From an uncultured Pseudobdellovibrionaceae bacterium (GTDB taxonomy: Bacteria > Bdellovibrionota > Bdellovibrionia > Bdellovibrionales > JAMPXM01), in contig CAKQVW010000002.1 in the NCBI GenBank assembly GCA_934277865.1, positions 1 through 43,061 of the forward strand: a stretch of 43,061 bases of DNA. Direction: 5' to 3'. Under the pieces are notes generated by a model. That model was not told the DNA's origin. It made no database searches and worked only from the letters and a program-made list of their open reading frames with translations. Position numbers and translations under genes: made by a program. Shown piece after piece: positions 14,644-24,296 of this stretch (the first letter of the stretch is position 1; each line of letters begins with the position of its first letter).

Positions 14644-17082
14644 TCACCAAATCAGGAACCGCTCGAGCGACTCTTCGTCGTCATTGACGAGGTCATTCGA
14701 GTCAGAAATAAATCCGGTCGCTATTCGGCGATCGGCATTGGAATCCAAGTAGTCAGGTCCATTCGTGTCGACAAAGCAGGCGCGAGAAAAACCGCCACTA
14801 AGATCAACACATGAGATCGAGATCTCACCGTCGAGTCCCTTTGCAACCCCTTGAACCAGCACGAGAAGACGCTGGGACTCACCGCCCAGGCGCCGAGGGA
14901 TCTTCGAATGATCGACCTCGATGATGTCCCCGATGCTTGGCGCTTGGATCCCCTTGGCGCGAATCGCGAGCTCGCCCATCGCGCGATCGTGGAAAAACGC
15001 TGTTCGCATTGCCAAAACTGCTGCGTCGTCTTGGTTCACCAGCACCGAATTGATGGTTCTGGTCTTCAGGGTCTTGAGAATGTGCTTCGCGTGTTCGCTT
15101 TCCGCGGTGACGGAGGCGCGATACTCGGCGCCAATTTCCTCATGAAGCTCTCTGTGTGCGTAGGTCACGACTGTCGAGAGAGCCATCTCCTTGTTTGTCG
15201 ATGAGTATGCGACCTCGAGGACGTCTGTTTCTGAAAGTCGAAGACGGTCAACGTCGGCCCGCGGCTCCAGGAAGCGGAACCCGAAACGGAACTCCGAGGT
15301 TTGGAATACCATTCCGAAGGTGGAGACGTTTACTCGATTGATGAGCTCGCGGAATGTCGGAAGCTTCTTGTCGGTGCTCAACTCTGGAACCGCTAGGGCA
15401 AGTTGAGTTGAGCTTTCTTCGAAGGCACCGATGTCGTCTTCGGCCGCACCGGCGTCCGTGATCAACGTGCGAACGATCGCGCCAGGGGTTTGCAATAGCA
15501 CCCCCCCGGGGGTTCCATCATCTGTTCTGCCTAGTGTCTCGAGCGTGATCGTCGACTCGTCCCAGAAGCAGTCTGTCTTGTACTGCACGATTGCGCCGCT
15601 GCTATATGTGCTCGCCGTTCGAAGCGTCATCGATTCATCTGAATCGACTGACATGACTTCGAAGAATGCGAGCTGGCCTTTGGCGCGGACCAAGTACCCA
15701 GGCTTCACCCACGACTTGAACGATGTGCCTACACCAGTGACGGTTCTCGAGCCGTTAGAGAACGTCGCTGTCTCTGCGCCCTCCCGCACCGGACCTGCAT
15801 TCCACTCTGCAGTCTCTTCGAGCGTGAGCATGGCGGTCTCAGGGTCAAAGGCGTAGTCTCGATGAGGCTCGAGAAAGACACCGTCGATCTTTACGTTCTG
15901 TATCGCCATCCGGCGAACTGTCGTGCCAGCCGGGGGCGCCGTTGGAAGCGATGTCGCCAATCTGATCGTGACCTCATTGATGATCTTCCCGACGCGAGCG
16001 TTCAGTGTGCCGATGCGAACCACGTCGCCGGCAAACATATCTCGCGTCGATTGGACGAAGATCATGCTGACAGTGCTACCGGCCAGAGTCGTGGTAGTTG
16101 GGTCACGCAAGACGTGAGATGCGACCTTCCAGAAGCGATTCATCCACCGCCGCGGACTCTCGGGCGCGACTTCAATTGCTCCAGTGAAAGACTCGCCAAT
16201 CCACGGCTCCGTGAAAACGATAGTGTCTGCGTCAGAGACTTCAGCCAGCGTCATCTCAACGGCATTGATTCGGACCTTGTCGCCTGGCGAAAGGTACTTC
16301 AGCGCATTGGCATCTATGTCACACTCATCGTCGTCTTGTGTGACCGTACAGTCACCAGGCAGAAGGTAGTACCCGCCTCGCTTAGCATCGACATTGAGAG
16401 GTACGAAGCCGGCAACGCGTCCGAAGATCATGCGAACCAAGGTGTCGTCGTCGCTCTCCGAGATCTTCTCGAATCCCAATTGCGAGAGGAACGGTAGCGA
16501 CAAAGATCCGCGAAGATCCGCCATAAGGTTTTGAACTTTGAATTGAACGCTTCCACGGTTCCAAGACTTCGTTTCGACGCGGCCTTTGAAGATGCGCGTA
16601 CGGCCGCCAGAGCTGTCTTCCTCGAAGAGCTCCACGAGCTGGTTCTCGAAAAAGTACCGGTCGAAGTTCTCAACCCACCAGTCAGTGCGAAAGAAGTTGA
16701 TCGTGCCGCTCGAGTCGATCGCCAACGTGCTTTGCGCCACGATGTCTAGCTCGGTACCGAATGCCGAGATCGAAGCAAGCGAAGGCTCGTAGTACACGAC
16801 TGGCCCGCCGGCGAGATCCGCGGCCGCCTCAGTCGGTGCGATCGCGAAGTGAAATGATCTAACGACGGCCGTGAACCTGGAGTTTGGATTCTCAGGAGTG
16901 ACGATCGTAAGAACTCGAGTGCGCGCATTGAGGTCAAATGCGATCGCGACGCCATCTATCTCGACAGCGCGCACGTACTCGAGCCGCGGGAGAGTCTTCG
17001 TCCAAACGTCGCCAGGCGCACTAACCCACCCAACTTCGCGTTTCGCGGCGTTGAGTATGCAGAGCGTGTTAACTACTTTCAT
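14644..17082 (-). CDS. Large tail tip / hub protein
   Basis: 812 residues from the ATG at 17082 (MKVVNTLCILNAAKREVGWV), with GAGG upstream. No cleanly recognised domain. The sequence alternates beta domains (about 1-430) with repeats of value-setting motifs such as GDKVRINAVEMTLAEVSDAD and FAGDVVRIGTLNARVGKIIN, which suggests two similar Ig/OB-like domains, then a region (about 560-760) resembling phage hub or 'baseplate' proteins. Its size and its place after the fibres-with-signal gene fit a gpJ-like central tip or large side-fibre holder. Function inferred from position. Confidence 0.7.
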   Translation of the reverse strand: MKVVNTLCILNAAKREVGWVSAPGDVWTKTLPRLEYVRAVEIDGVAIAFDLNARTRVLTIVTPENPNSRFTAVVRSFHFAIAPTEAAADLAGGPVVYYEPSLASISAFGTELDIVAQSTLAIDSSGTINFFRTDWWVENFDRYFFENQLVELFEEDSSGGRTRIFKGRVETKSWNRGSVQFKVQNLMADLRGSLSLPFLSQLGFEKISESDDDTLVRMIFGRVAGFVPLNVDAKRGGYYLLPGDCTVTQDDDECDIDANALKYLSPGDKVRINAVEMTLAEVSDADTIVFTEPWIGESFTGAIEVAPESPRRWMNRFWKVASHVLRDPTTTTLAGSTVSMIFVQSTRDMFAGDVVRIGTLNARVGKIINEVTIRLATSLPTAPPAGTTVRRMAIQNVKIDGVFLEPHRDYAFDPETAMLTLEETAEWNAGPVREGAETATFSNGSRTVTGVGTSFKSWVKPGYLVRAKGQLAFFEVMSVDSDESMTLRTASTYSSGAIVQYKTDCFWDESTITLETLGRTDDGTPGGVLLQTPGAIVRTLITDAGAAEDDIGAFEESSTQLALAVPELSTDKKLPTFRELINRVNVSTFGMVFQTSEFRFGFRFLEPRADVDRLRLSETDVLEVAYSSTNKEMALSTVVTYAHRELHEEIGAEYRASVTAESEHAKHILKTLKTRTINSVLVNQDDAAVLAMRTAFFHDRAMGELAIRAKGIQAPSIGDIIEVDHSKIPRRLGGESQRLLVLVQGVAKGLDGEISISCVDLSGGFSRACFVDTNGPDYLDSNADRRIATGFISDSNDLVNDDEESLERFLIW

Positions 17083-17090
17083 TCCCCTAG

Positions 17091-19085
17091 CTACCTCGGT
17101 CCTATGCACATCATCTCGATATACCCATCCTGAGCGGACCCGGTGGGGGTATATGTTCGGACGGTGGAACTTGAAGTCGTGGAATTATAGGCGGAACAGT
17201 GTCCGTCGAGTGAGCCTACTGTCGAACAAGTGCAAACCGGCGTTCCTGAAAAAGTTCCCGCATTAAAGTTGGCTTGGTATCCGCCAGTGCCTGAACGCGT
17301 GATGCTCGTAAAGTCACCGGACTGCGCTCCGATAGTGCAAGGGTTGGACGAGCAAACCGACTTAACACTGGCCCAAATCATTCTCGCACCATTAGCTACC
17401 GAGCTACTCACGCTGTTCGCGAGGATGGCTGTCGTGTAGCCAAAATGCTCTGTGACCTTGATGTAACCCGAACCGCCAGCTCCACCGTTACGAGTACCTG
17501 TACCCGCTGCGCCTGCGGCTCCGACCGTGTATGAAGCAGAACCACTCGGTGCTACACGATGCCATGTGATGTCTGCACCGGCGGAACCGCCTGCGCCAGC
17601 GTAGTATGCACCAGCATCAGCGGCGCCACCCGCGCCACCCGAGCCAGTGTTTGCTTGGGCCGCCGCGCCTGAAGCTTCGTATAAACCAAGCCCAGCTCCC
17701 CCAAGACGTGATTGAGCGCCATCACCACCCTGAGTATGGAGCGACCCTACGCTACCGTCTGTCACTGTACCAGCGGAACCACGGGCGCCACCACGACACA
17801 TGAATGTCTCATTTGTGGTACAGGGTACCGCTGTGGCTGCTCCTGGGATTCCAGCGCCAACTGATGATCCGCCGCCACCCGCGCCACCTGGCGCGTTCAC
17901 GCCGTCAAAGGTAGTAGTTCCACCTGTGCCACCTGCTGTGGATGCAGCGCCCGCCCCACCACCGCCGCCGCCACCGCCGATGATCTCGATGGTCGCGTAA
18001 GTGACCCCGTTCGACCACGTGTGCGTTCCGCTGCCAGAGAGGTAGTTCGTAACTTTTGGTGCGCGCTGCTGCTCAGGCGTCACGCACTGAGAGGCTGTCC
18101 AGCCTACGATTGGGACTCCCGAGAGTTCCACGTCAATCCAATCTCCAGAAACAAACGCGAAGGGGGCAACTTGAGTTACTGCAACGGCCTGCCCTGCGCT
18201 TTCGTATTGCACGATTACTGAGGTAGTCGTGTACGCGGCGGACAAACCTACATAGGAGCCTACAGATGAATCAGCAAGTCTAGATGACTGAAACGGTCTG
18301 TAGTTTGAGATGTTGCCGCCTGGAATCTTATTAACGTCAATCACGTGACCCGACGGTAGGCCGAGTGTCGGCGTGGACCACGTACCAGGAGAACCAGTAA
18401 ACAGGATTCTAAACTTATAACTGGCGGTGTCCCCGTTTCGTTTCCAGAATCCAGCAACCGTGTAATTGGTTAAAGTTCCTGATAGCGATGAAACACTGGG
18501 CGTAAAGCTTACCAACGGCGTATCAACACCGCACTGTGCGACTGTTCGAGCGTAACCCGCATAACCGCTATCAAGTTGAATCGCAGGTTCGTTGGACGCA
18601 ACAGACCTCAAGCACACCCGAGCTTGGTTACTGGCCGCTGCGGTACATGGGAACTCAACGTCGTGGCGCCACGCGGCTGTGCTTGAAACTACGTCCTCAA
18701 TAGCCAGGTCTTTCGACCCATCCTTTGCCACGATTTTGTGCGTGGCTGTTCCGCTCGGAACTTTGTAGGTCAGCGAGACCGCGCAGTTTCCGCTCTCTGG
18801 GACTTTCACCAACGCCGAGCAAACCTCTTGATCGCTCGATGTCGAGTCCCAAACAGCAAATTGCTTTGAGCCAGGAATAAATTGCGAGGCCGCATTGGAG
18901 TTTATCGTCAAGGCTGGCGAACCACTCCACTTAACGGTACCCGACTCAAACCCAGGGTTTTGATCGGCGAGCGCATTGACGTGACTCAGCTCCTGCCGGT
19001 CGTACGCCGTTAGTGCCGCCGCTGAAATCGACAGCGTGGCGATCGCATAGGCAGTGATTGCGATTGTCGCTATAGTCCGTCTCAT
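17091..19085 (-). CDS. Gly-rich adhesin/fibre with N-terminal signal-like segment
   Basis: 664 residues; the start overlaps the preceding stop as ATGA. Residues 1-27 (MRRTIATIAITAYAIATLSI then SAAALTA) are a textbook Sec signal peptide, very unusual for a virion tail protein. A carbohydrate-binding-like segment follows (ADQNPGFESGTVKWSGS), then a long beta region, a polyglycine domain starting about residue 365 (IEIIGGGGGGGG and further GGAGG repeats) like phage fibre-tip adhesins, and a Cys-rich C-terminus. It is embedded among tail genes, so a virion adhesin is likely; a secreted lysogen-expressed protein is the alternative. Confidence 0.72.
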   Translation of the reverse strand: MRRTIATIAITAYAIATLSISAAALTAYDRQELSHVNALADQNPGFESGTVKWSGSPALTINSNAASQFIPGSKQFAVWDSTSSDQEVCSALVKVPESGNCAVSLTYKVPSGTATHKIVAKDGSKDLAIEDVVSSTAAWRHDVEFPCTAAASNQARVCLRSVASNEPAIQLDSGYAGYARTVAQCGVDTPLVSFTPSVSSLSGTLTNYTVAGFWKRNGDTASYKFRILFTGSPGTWSTPTLGLPSGHVIDVNKIPGGNISNYRPFQSSRLADSSVGSYVGLSAAYTTTSVIVQYESAGQAVAVTQVAPFAFVSGDWIDVELSGVPIVGWTASQCVTPEQQRAPKVTNYLSGSGTHTWSNGVTYATIEIIGGGGGGGGAGAASTAGGTGGTTTFDGVNAPGGAGGGGSSVGAGIPGAATAVPCTTNETFMCRGGARGSAGTVTDGSVGSLHTQGGDGAQSRLGGAGLGLYEASGAAAQANTGSGGAGGAADAGAYYAGAGGSAGADITWHRVAPSGSASYTVGAAGAAGTGTRNGGAGGSGYIKVTEHFGYTTAILANSVSSSVANGARMIWASVKSVCSSNPCTIGAQSGDFTSITRSGTGGYQANFNAGTFSGTPVCTCSTVGSLDGHCSAYNSTTSSSTVRTYTPTGSAQDGYIEMMCIGPR

Positions 19086-20209
19086 ACTTCAGAAACCTCC
19101 GTGGAATTCAACAGGATCTTGGCTGTGTCAGTTGAAGTGTCGCCAGAAATCTGGCGACGAAGCTCGACAAGAATGGTGTCCCCTGGCGAAACCGCTTCCC
19201 CGTTTATCTCGCCGTCACTCGAAGTAAGATCGAAAGCGAGGATCGTCGGCTTCGATGCTGTTCCGGCGCCAGTGGTGAATGGATCGTTAGTTGACGTCCG
19301 CTGGTTTGACGTAGAAGAGATCAGGTCCACGTCGGTTCTGATTAGCGTAGCTAGTGTTTTGAAATTGATGTCGCCAGTTGTTGATGCTGATACAAGCTTA
19401 ACTCGCATCACCAGCTGCGCACCTGCAGAGTACCCGAGAGGCACATCGACTGCGCAAATTAGCACTTGCTCTAGACCGGCTGCGAATTCCGCAACCTTGC
19501 GGCCAAATTCGTAGGAATAAAGTGGCGCGTTTGCTTCTTCAATCCAAGTAATCCCGCCACCAGCTCCACCGCCACCAGACCCGACCGGAATCACCTTGTC
19601 CCCGAGATCGAGGATCAGCTTCTTCTGGTCGGTCGCGTAGGTCAGAGAGGCTTCGACTCTATCTAGGCTTTCAATGTTTTCCCTGGTCTCTTTCGGGACT
19701 AGCCATACTCTTGAATTAGAGGCTACTCCACCATTGAGAAACTTATTTGTTAGCACCTGAGCGTCGCTCGTTCCAACGATGGCGCCAGAAACTCCATGCG
19801 TTGCAGTAGCAGCAGCGTGGAGAGCCAGCGCTGCATCTGATTCCATGATCTTCCACACTGAACCGTCGAAGATATATGTGGCTTGGTTGCCATCGCCGTC
19901 GTCGTCAACAAGGGCGACGTCTCCCTCTTCGACCTCCAGCTCGTCTCGTGCGGAAATGTCTGCAACCACGTGCACAGAAGTTATGGCGATCGCAGGAACC
20001 TGCTCGATTGGAACTTTCCCGTTCGCATCCAGCGCCGCTAGTCCGTTTGCTTGACCACGCTTTGTCGCAAGCTCCACGATCGCAGCTTGAACATTGATTC
20101 CAACCAACCCAGCATCTGGCGAGAACGTGATGTGACTCGCAGGAATACCTGTAAGAGTCGGTTCAAGGGATGAGGTGAAGCCATCTGCGAAATCAAGAAT
20201 TCTTGCCAT
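19082..20209 (-). CDS. Tail fibre protein
   Basis: 375 residues, AAGGTGA before the ATG. The segment NGLAALDANGKVPIEQVPAI (about 56-75) followed by a GDVALVDDDGDGNQATYIFD-type strand is a common tail-fibre shaft module, and a poly-Gly hinge (GSGGGGAGGG) separates a C-terminal beta domain (about 225-375). Probably trimeric. It precedes the signal-peptide adhesin with a four-base overlap, so they may assemble together. Confidence 0.78.
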   Translation of the reverse strand: MARILDFADGFTSSLEPTLTGIPASHITFSPDAGLVGINVQAAIVELATKRGQANGLAALDANGKVPIEQVPAIAITSVHVVADISARDELEVEEGDVALVDDDGDGNQATYIFDGSVWKIMESDAALALHAAATATHGVSGAIVGTSDAQVLTNKFLNGGVASNSRVWLVPKETRENIESLDRVEASLTYATDQKKLILDLGDKVIPVGSGGGGAGGGITWIEEANAPLYSYEFGRKVAEFAAGLEQVLICAVDVPLGYSAGAQLVMRVKLVSASTTGDINFKTLATLIRTDVDLISSTSNQRTSTNDPFTTGAGTASKPTILAFDLTSSDGEINGEAVSPGDTILVELRRQISGDTSTDTAKILLNSTEVSEV

Positions 20210-20215
20210 ATCGAA

Positions 20216-20647
20216 TCACCTTTGAGCTTTCGCCCACATCTCATATCTGAGTGGCGCCAACAAGAGCGCATCCGAATAGTCGTAGTCGGCCGGGTATGTT
20301 TTGAAATCGAAGTCCGTGCACCAGCCAACCCAGTTGGTTTCTGAAAACTCGTAATCCTGCGCCTTAAGAACGAGCGAGTAGACCGAGTTTGCCGCGAGCT
20401 GTGCTATCAAGCTGAAGCGAATGAGCCCATGAAAGAACTCTCCAGGTATGTCAGACACGAGCACCGGCTCTGATTCCGCAACAAGACCCCGATCGTTTTC
20501 AATCGAAAGAATGACCTTCTCGGCCGTGAACAGACTTTGCTTGTGCACATATAGGTGCGGCCGAACGGCTACGATGTTCGTCACCCTATCTGGTGTCTTC
20601 ATGACCTGGCGGAGCTCGGTGACGAGTTCGTGCACATGCAACTTCAT
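20216..20647 (-). CDS. Minor tail-associated protein
   Basis: 143 residues from the ATG at 20647, overlapping the preceding stop as ATGA; the frame opens to 20692. Beta-rich with a Trp/Tyr-rich C-terminus (NWVGWCTDFDFKTYPADYDY). No family recognised; a tail-tip adaptor is likely from position between the distal tail gene and the fibre. Confidence 0.65.
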   Translation of the reverse strand: MKLHVHELVTELRQVMKTPDRVTNIVAVRPHLYVHKQSLFTAEKVILSIENDRGLVAESEPVLVSDIPGEFFHGLIRFSLIAQLAANSVYSLVLKAQDYEFSETNWVGWCTDFDFKTYPADYDYSDALLLAPLRYEMWAKAQR

Positions 20648-21690
20648 CCTTCCTCCGAAATCGAGAGTCCGCTTCCAAAATTGTCGCGCCACTTGTGACC
20701 GATGCCGACCTCAGAAGCCAGGCGTCCGTAGATCGCGCAGAAGCCTGCATTGAACAGAGATTCCATCTCATCAAGCGTTATGAAAACGGTCTCATGCGAG
20801 CCGACGCCGGCAAACGCTTCGAGAAGAGCTTCTGTTTCCTCGAGCGTTAGGAGGTCGAATTGGAAGTTTAGAACCTTCTGCTTAGGGAATCTGTTCACGA
20901 ATCCTTGCAGGGTTTTGTTCCTCTCGACTTCGGATCCATCTAAGACTTTGAAGTCAAATCCGTTCGAAATGAATGTCAGTAGCGCATCCGCTTTTGCAAT
21001 AATCGGGACTCCGAGCTCCACGAACCCGTGTTGGTTTCGTGGGTCAGTGATCTCGATCTGCCAATAGCGGAAAGAAACGGCCGCGAAGTGGTGCTGCGCG
21101 ACCTCGTTCTTGTCGTCGAACTCGAGGATCTCTTCAAACGCCGGCGACGCCCACTCGTTCGTGGCGTTCGCCTTGATCTTGATCACAGCCGAATCTGAAA
21201 GCTTGTACTTGGCAATGGGCCAGAGCAACACGACGGAATCGATCTCCTCGGAGGTTCGCATATCAAATGTGATTGTTTCCGATGTGTGGATCGCTGGGAG
21301 TGCGCCCTCGAATTCGAGACCTGTCCCGCCGGCCGTGAAACCCAATGCTTCCAAGAAAGGTGTGAGCTCTAAAGTGATCTCGTTCTCGGCCGCCAGCGTC
21401 CACCGAAATGAAGTCTGACTGTAGGTGACGGCGAAAGTCGGATCGTAGGCTTGGAGCTTGGCCTCGATCTCAGCACGAAGCTCTTCTGTGTTAAAGGCTC
21501 CGTCATCGATTTCGATCACTTCAGAATCAACGTTTATAGTAGCATCTACTATAACCCAATGTCCCGAGCTCCTCCATGTCTTAGCCCTGTGCTGGTGCTT
21601 CAAATTAGCAACAGGAAAGAATGGGTCTTCCGACGTCGCCATGATGATCGTTTGCGGCGACCTGGAGAGCACAGAATGAATCAGCTTCAT
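20644..21690 (-). CDS. Distal tail-like protein
   Basis: 348 residues, start overlapping the tape-measure stop as ATGA. The opening (MKLIHSVLSRSPQTIIMATS, then EDPFFPVANLKHQHRAKTWR) and the later beta domains resemble structural proteins placed right after the tape measure in siphoviruses, which form the ring at the tail end. No conserved motif confirms Dit. A C-terminal beta region (about 225-348) contains a lambda gpV/Dit-like strand pattern. Assignment rests mainly on gene order. Confidence 0.68.
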   Translation of the reverse strand: MKLIHSVLSRSPQTIIMATSEDPFFPVANLKHQHRAKTWRSSGHWVIVDATINVDSEVIEIDDGAFNTEELRAEIEAKLQAYDPTFAVTYSQTSFRWTLAAENEITLELTPFLEALGFTAGGTGLEFEGALPAIHTSETITFDMRTSEEIDSVVLLWPIAKYKLSDSAVIKIKANATNEWASPAFEEILEFDDKNEVAQHHFAAVSFRYWQIEITDPRNQHGFVELGVPIIAKADALLTFISNGFDFKVLDGSEVERNKTLQGFVNRFPKQKVLNFQFDLLTLEETEALLEAFAGVGSHETVFITLDEMESLFNAGFCAIYGRLASEVGIGHKWRDNFGSGLSISEEG

Positions 21691-23843
21691 GCGATCATCC
21701 TTCCTGCGCTCAAACCATCACGGACAACTGCGACAATATTTTTCCCGTCGATCTGAATCACTTGTCCACCGCGAAGGAGCGATGCAATTTCGCTCAGATA
21801 CGCAAGCGTATTGCCAGCAAGTCCACCGCCGTTGATCTGCGAAAATAGAGCCGACTGCTGTTGCCGATTGAGAATCATTTCTCCAGAGTTGACTCGAGCT
21901 GTGACGCGATCGCCGACATAGCTTGAACCAGGAACGATACCACCAGTGGCAAAGGACGGCGCTTGCTGATTGGCGATATTACGAATCTGGATTCCAGTCT
22001 GAAGAGCCATTGCGGCGCCGGCGGCAAGGTTTAGTGGAAAGGGACCGCCGGTCGCAAACGCATTCTGGACAGCTTGAAAACCTTTGATCGTAGCTTCTGA
22101 TAAAGAAAAAGCCTTCGCCATCTCAAAACCTTCACGACCAGCCGACGAGGCGATCGACGATAGGCTGCCAAACAAGTTTGCAGTGTCCGTGATCTTCTGT
22201 TCCCTATCCTTTTTCTCTTGTTCCTCTTTCTTCTTATTGATTTCGATAACCTTCTTTGTGAAATCGAGCTGAAGCTGGCTCGACTTATCCTGGTATGCTT
22301 GCTCGATATTTAGCAGTGCATCGTGTTTTGCCTGTTCACTGAGTGTCGATTGGCTGACGCGCTCAAGATCGGCTGCCTTGGCTTCTTCTTGGATCTCCCG
22401 CTGTCGCTCGACATAAGATGCTTCGCGATCGAGCTTTGCTTGGTAGTTAACTTCATCGCCAGTCAGCTCGATCAAGCCCTGCTCTTCATAAGCTAGCTTC
22501 GCGGCCTCAAGCTTTCGCTTATTTATCTCATCGCTTGAGTTCTGCGCGTCGGCGAGCTTTTGCACCCAATCGTTTGTCGATTTGGTTCGAGCCTGTGATT
22601 CTTCGTCGATAGCCTGCCGAACCGCGGCTGAGTTGTTTTCAACAGCCTGTCGGTTTTGATCACTTGCTGCCCGTTCGGCATCGTATGCAGCCCGCGCCTC
22701 TTGTGCCTTTGCGCGATATGCGGCGGCCTCTGCCTCGAGAGACTTCGCCACGCCGCTCGCGCCAAGCGCGGCACTGGCCTTCGCGGAAAACTCTAAAGTT
22801 GCAGCTAGAGCGTTGTAGGCGCTCGCTTTGATCGCATCCCAGTGTCGAACAACCGCGAAAACAGCCGCGCCTGTTGCGGCGATCGCGGCAATCGCGACAC
22901 CAACAGGACCAGTAATAGCTGTCCAAGCAACTGATGCGGCCGTAGAAAGTGCGGCGAAATTTGCTGTCGCGAAAATTACCTTGGCTGCAACCGCAGTTAA
23001 GCCAACAGCGGCTGTCGCAAATCCCATTGCTAAGATCTCAAGGTAATCACCGTTGCGCTTTGCCCATCCGCCAAAACTCTCAAGAGCTTCAGCGGTGGAA
23101 GTCAAAATCTTGGCAAATGTACCCATGGCCCCAAGGATCGCTGGGTTCTGAGTTATCAAGCCGCCGATCGCTTCGTACACTTTGTTCGAAGCGTCGGTAA
23201 TCTTCTTTTGTGAACCTTCAAACGTATTTGCTCGCGCGGCCGCGTGGCCCTGGCGAGCTTCAAGCGTTGCCAAGATCGACTCGAAATTTTGTACCTTCGT
23301 TCCGCTGGAGTCGAACTCGATGCCGAGCTTTTGAATTGCCGTCGTGTTTCCGCGCGAGGCTTTCGCCAGCGCCTCGGTCGCTGTTCCAAGATCCACATCA
23401 TAAGTAGCGGCCAACTCGGTTGCTGCCTGAATCGTACGCTCTATGCCATCTTTATTAAGGCTCGTCATCGACGTAAGAAGAGCCGTGTTTTCAAGTACGG
23501 CTCCGCCGGTGTAAAGAGTCGTGGCCTCGATCTGGTCGGCGAGATCCTGAAAGGATTTTGAAGTCTCGGCTGAATACAAGCCGTTTTTAGAAAGCGCTAC
23601 GTTGAGCGCGTTAATCTCTCGTTCAGCACTGGAGGCTTCTTCGATAGCCTTTGTGTAGAGCTGACTCATCTGCTCACGCAAAAAGCCAACTGCATTACTG
23701 GCGGCGTTCGCCATTAAATTTCCGGCGAAAGATGACCAGGTTTTGTCCGACTTCAAAACTTTTTCATTGAAGCTTTGAAGAGCGGCCTGCGCCTGATCTG
23801 TAATGACGTCTAGTGAAACCTTGACGGAACTACGAGCGGACAC
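21687..23843 (-). CDS. Tape measure protein
   Basis: 718 residues from the GTG at 23843 (AGAGG six bases upstream), overlapping the chaperone stop by 14 bases; an upstream TTG at 23900 is less likely. Sets tail length and is threaded through the tube. Seen: helical N-terminus with typical tape-measure strings (TLYTGGAVLENTALLTSMTS, then LAKASRGNTTAIQKLGIEF), a hydrophobic block about 270-335, a long charged coiled coil (about 380-590), and a C-terminal FATGGIVPGSSYVGDRVTAR motif followed by VNSGEMILN, which is a hallmark of these proteins. Placement directly after G/GT is canonical. Confidence 0.95.
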   Translation of the reverse strand: MSARSSVKVSLDVITDQAQAALQSFNEKVLKSDKTWSSFAGNLMANAASNAVGFLREQMSQLYTKAIEEASSAEREINALNVALSKNGLYSAETSKSFQDLADQIEATTLYTGGAVLENTALLTSMTSLNKDGIERTIQAATELAATYDVDLGTATEALAKASRGNTTAIQKLGIEFDSSGTKVQNFESILATLEARQGHAAARANTFEGSQKKITDASNKVYEAIGGLITQNPAILGAMGTFAKILTSTAEALESFGGWAKRNGDYLEILAMGFATAAVGLTAVAAKVIFATANFAALSTAASVAWTAITGPVGVAIAAIAATGAAVFAVVRHWDAIKASAYNALAATLEFSAKASAALGASGVAKSLEAEAAAYRAKAQEARAAYDAERAASDQNRQAVENNSAAVRQAIDEESQARTKSTNDWVQKLADAQNSSDEINKRKLEAAKLAYEEQGLIELTGDEVNYQAKLDREASYVERQREIQEEAKAADLERVSQSTLSEQAKHDALLNIEQAYQDKSSQLQLDFTKKVIEINKKKEEQEKKDREQKITDTANLFGSLSSIASSAGREGFEMAKAFSLSEATIKGFQAVQNAFATGGPFPLNLAAGAAMALQTGIQIRNIANQQAPSFATGGIVPGSSYVGDRVTARVNSGEMILNRQQQSALFSQINGGGLAGNTLAYLSEIASLLRGGQVIQIDGKNIVAVVRDGLSAGRMIA

Positions 23844-24296
23844 GTATTGCCTCTTGTTTCCTAATTTCTTTGGCGCGATCTTCGGCAGAAAGCGCTTCAA
23901 TCAACTTTAAAATCTCGACAGTTCGCGCTGGCTGGGAATCTAGTGATCCCGCGTGCGGGTAAACTCTCCTCGCCTCAAAATCCCTGAAGGCTTCCATGTA
24001 AAAGTGGAAGCATGGAAACTCGTCGAAGCGTTCCCAATCAACTTTGAAAGTGAAAACGCCAAGAACGGTAACCGGTTGGAAATTGGCTCGAACATGCTCA
24101 TCAAAAGCCTTCAACTGCTCTTCGCTATACCGCGTGCGGTCGATCTGCCTTTTGGCAGGTGACGAACGGCGCTTCCACGAAGCGATGATCTGAATCATTT
24201 CCAGAGCCGACAGCGAAGACATAGCGCCCACTTTTTGGGACAAATACTCCGCTACTGGTGGACCGATTACGGACTGTTCGTCGTCTCTTTTTTTTT
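23830..24296 (-). CDS. Frameshift-extended chaperone part (T of GT)
   Basis: In the -1 frame the reading continues from the nine-A run to the stop at 23830 without interruption, adding about 152 residues after residue 127 of G, for a GT product of about 279 residues. The extension begins RDDEQSVIGPPVAEYLSQKV and continues with a Trp-Lys-Arg helix and EARRVYPHAG. An internal TTG at 24243 could start it alone, but it has no ribosome site, which favours frameshifting. In lambda the T part binds the tail tube protein. Confidence 0.82.

Noticed and set aside
17800..18000. Plus-strand proline-rich frame
   Set aside because: Mirror of the polyglycine-coding segment of the adhesin gene on the other strand.
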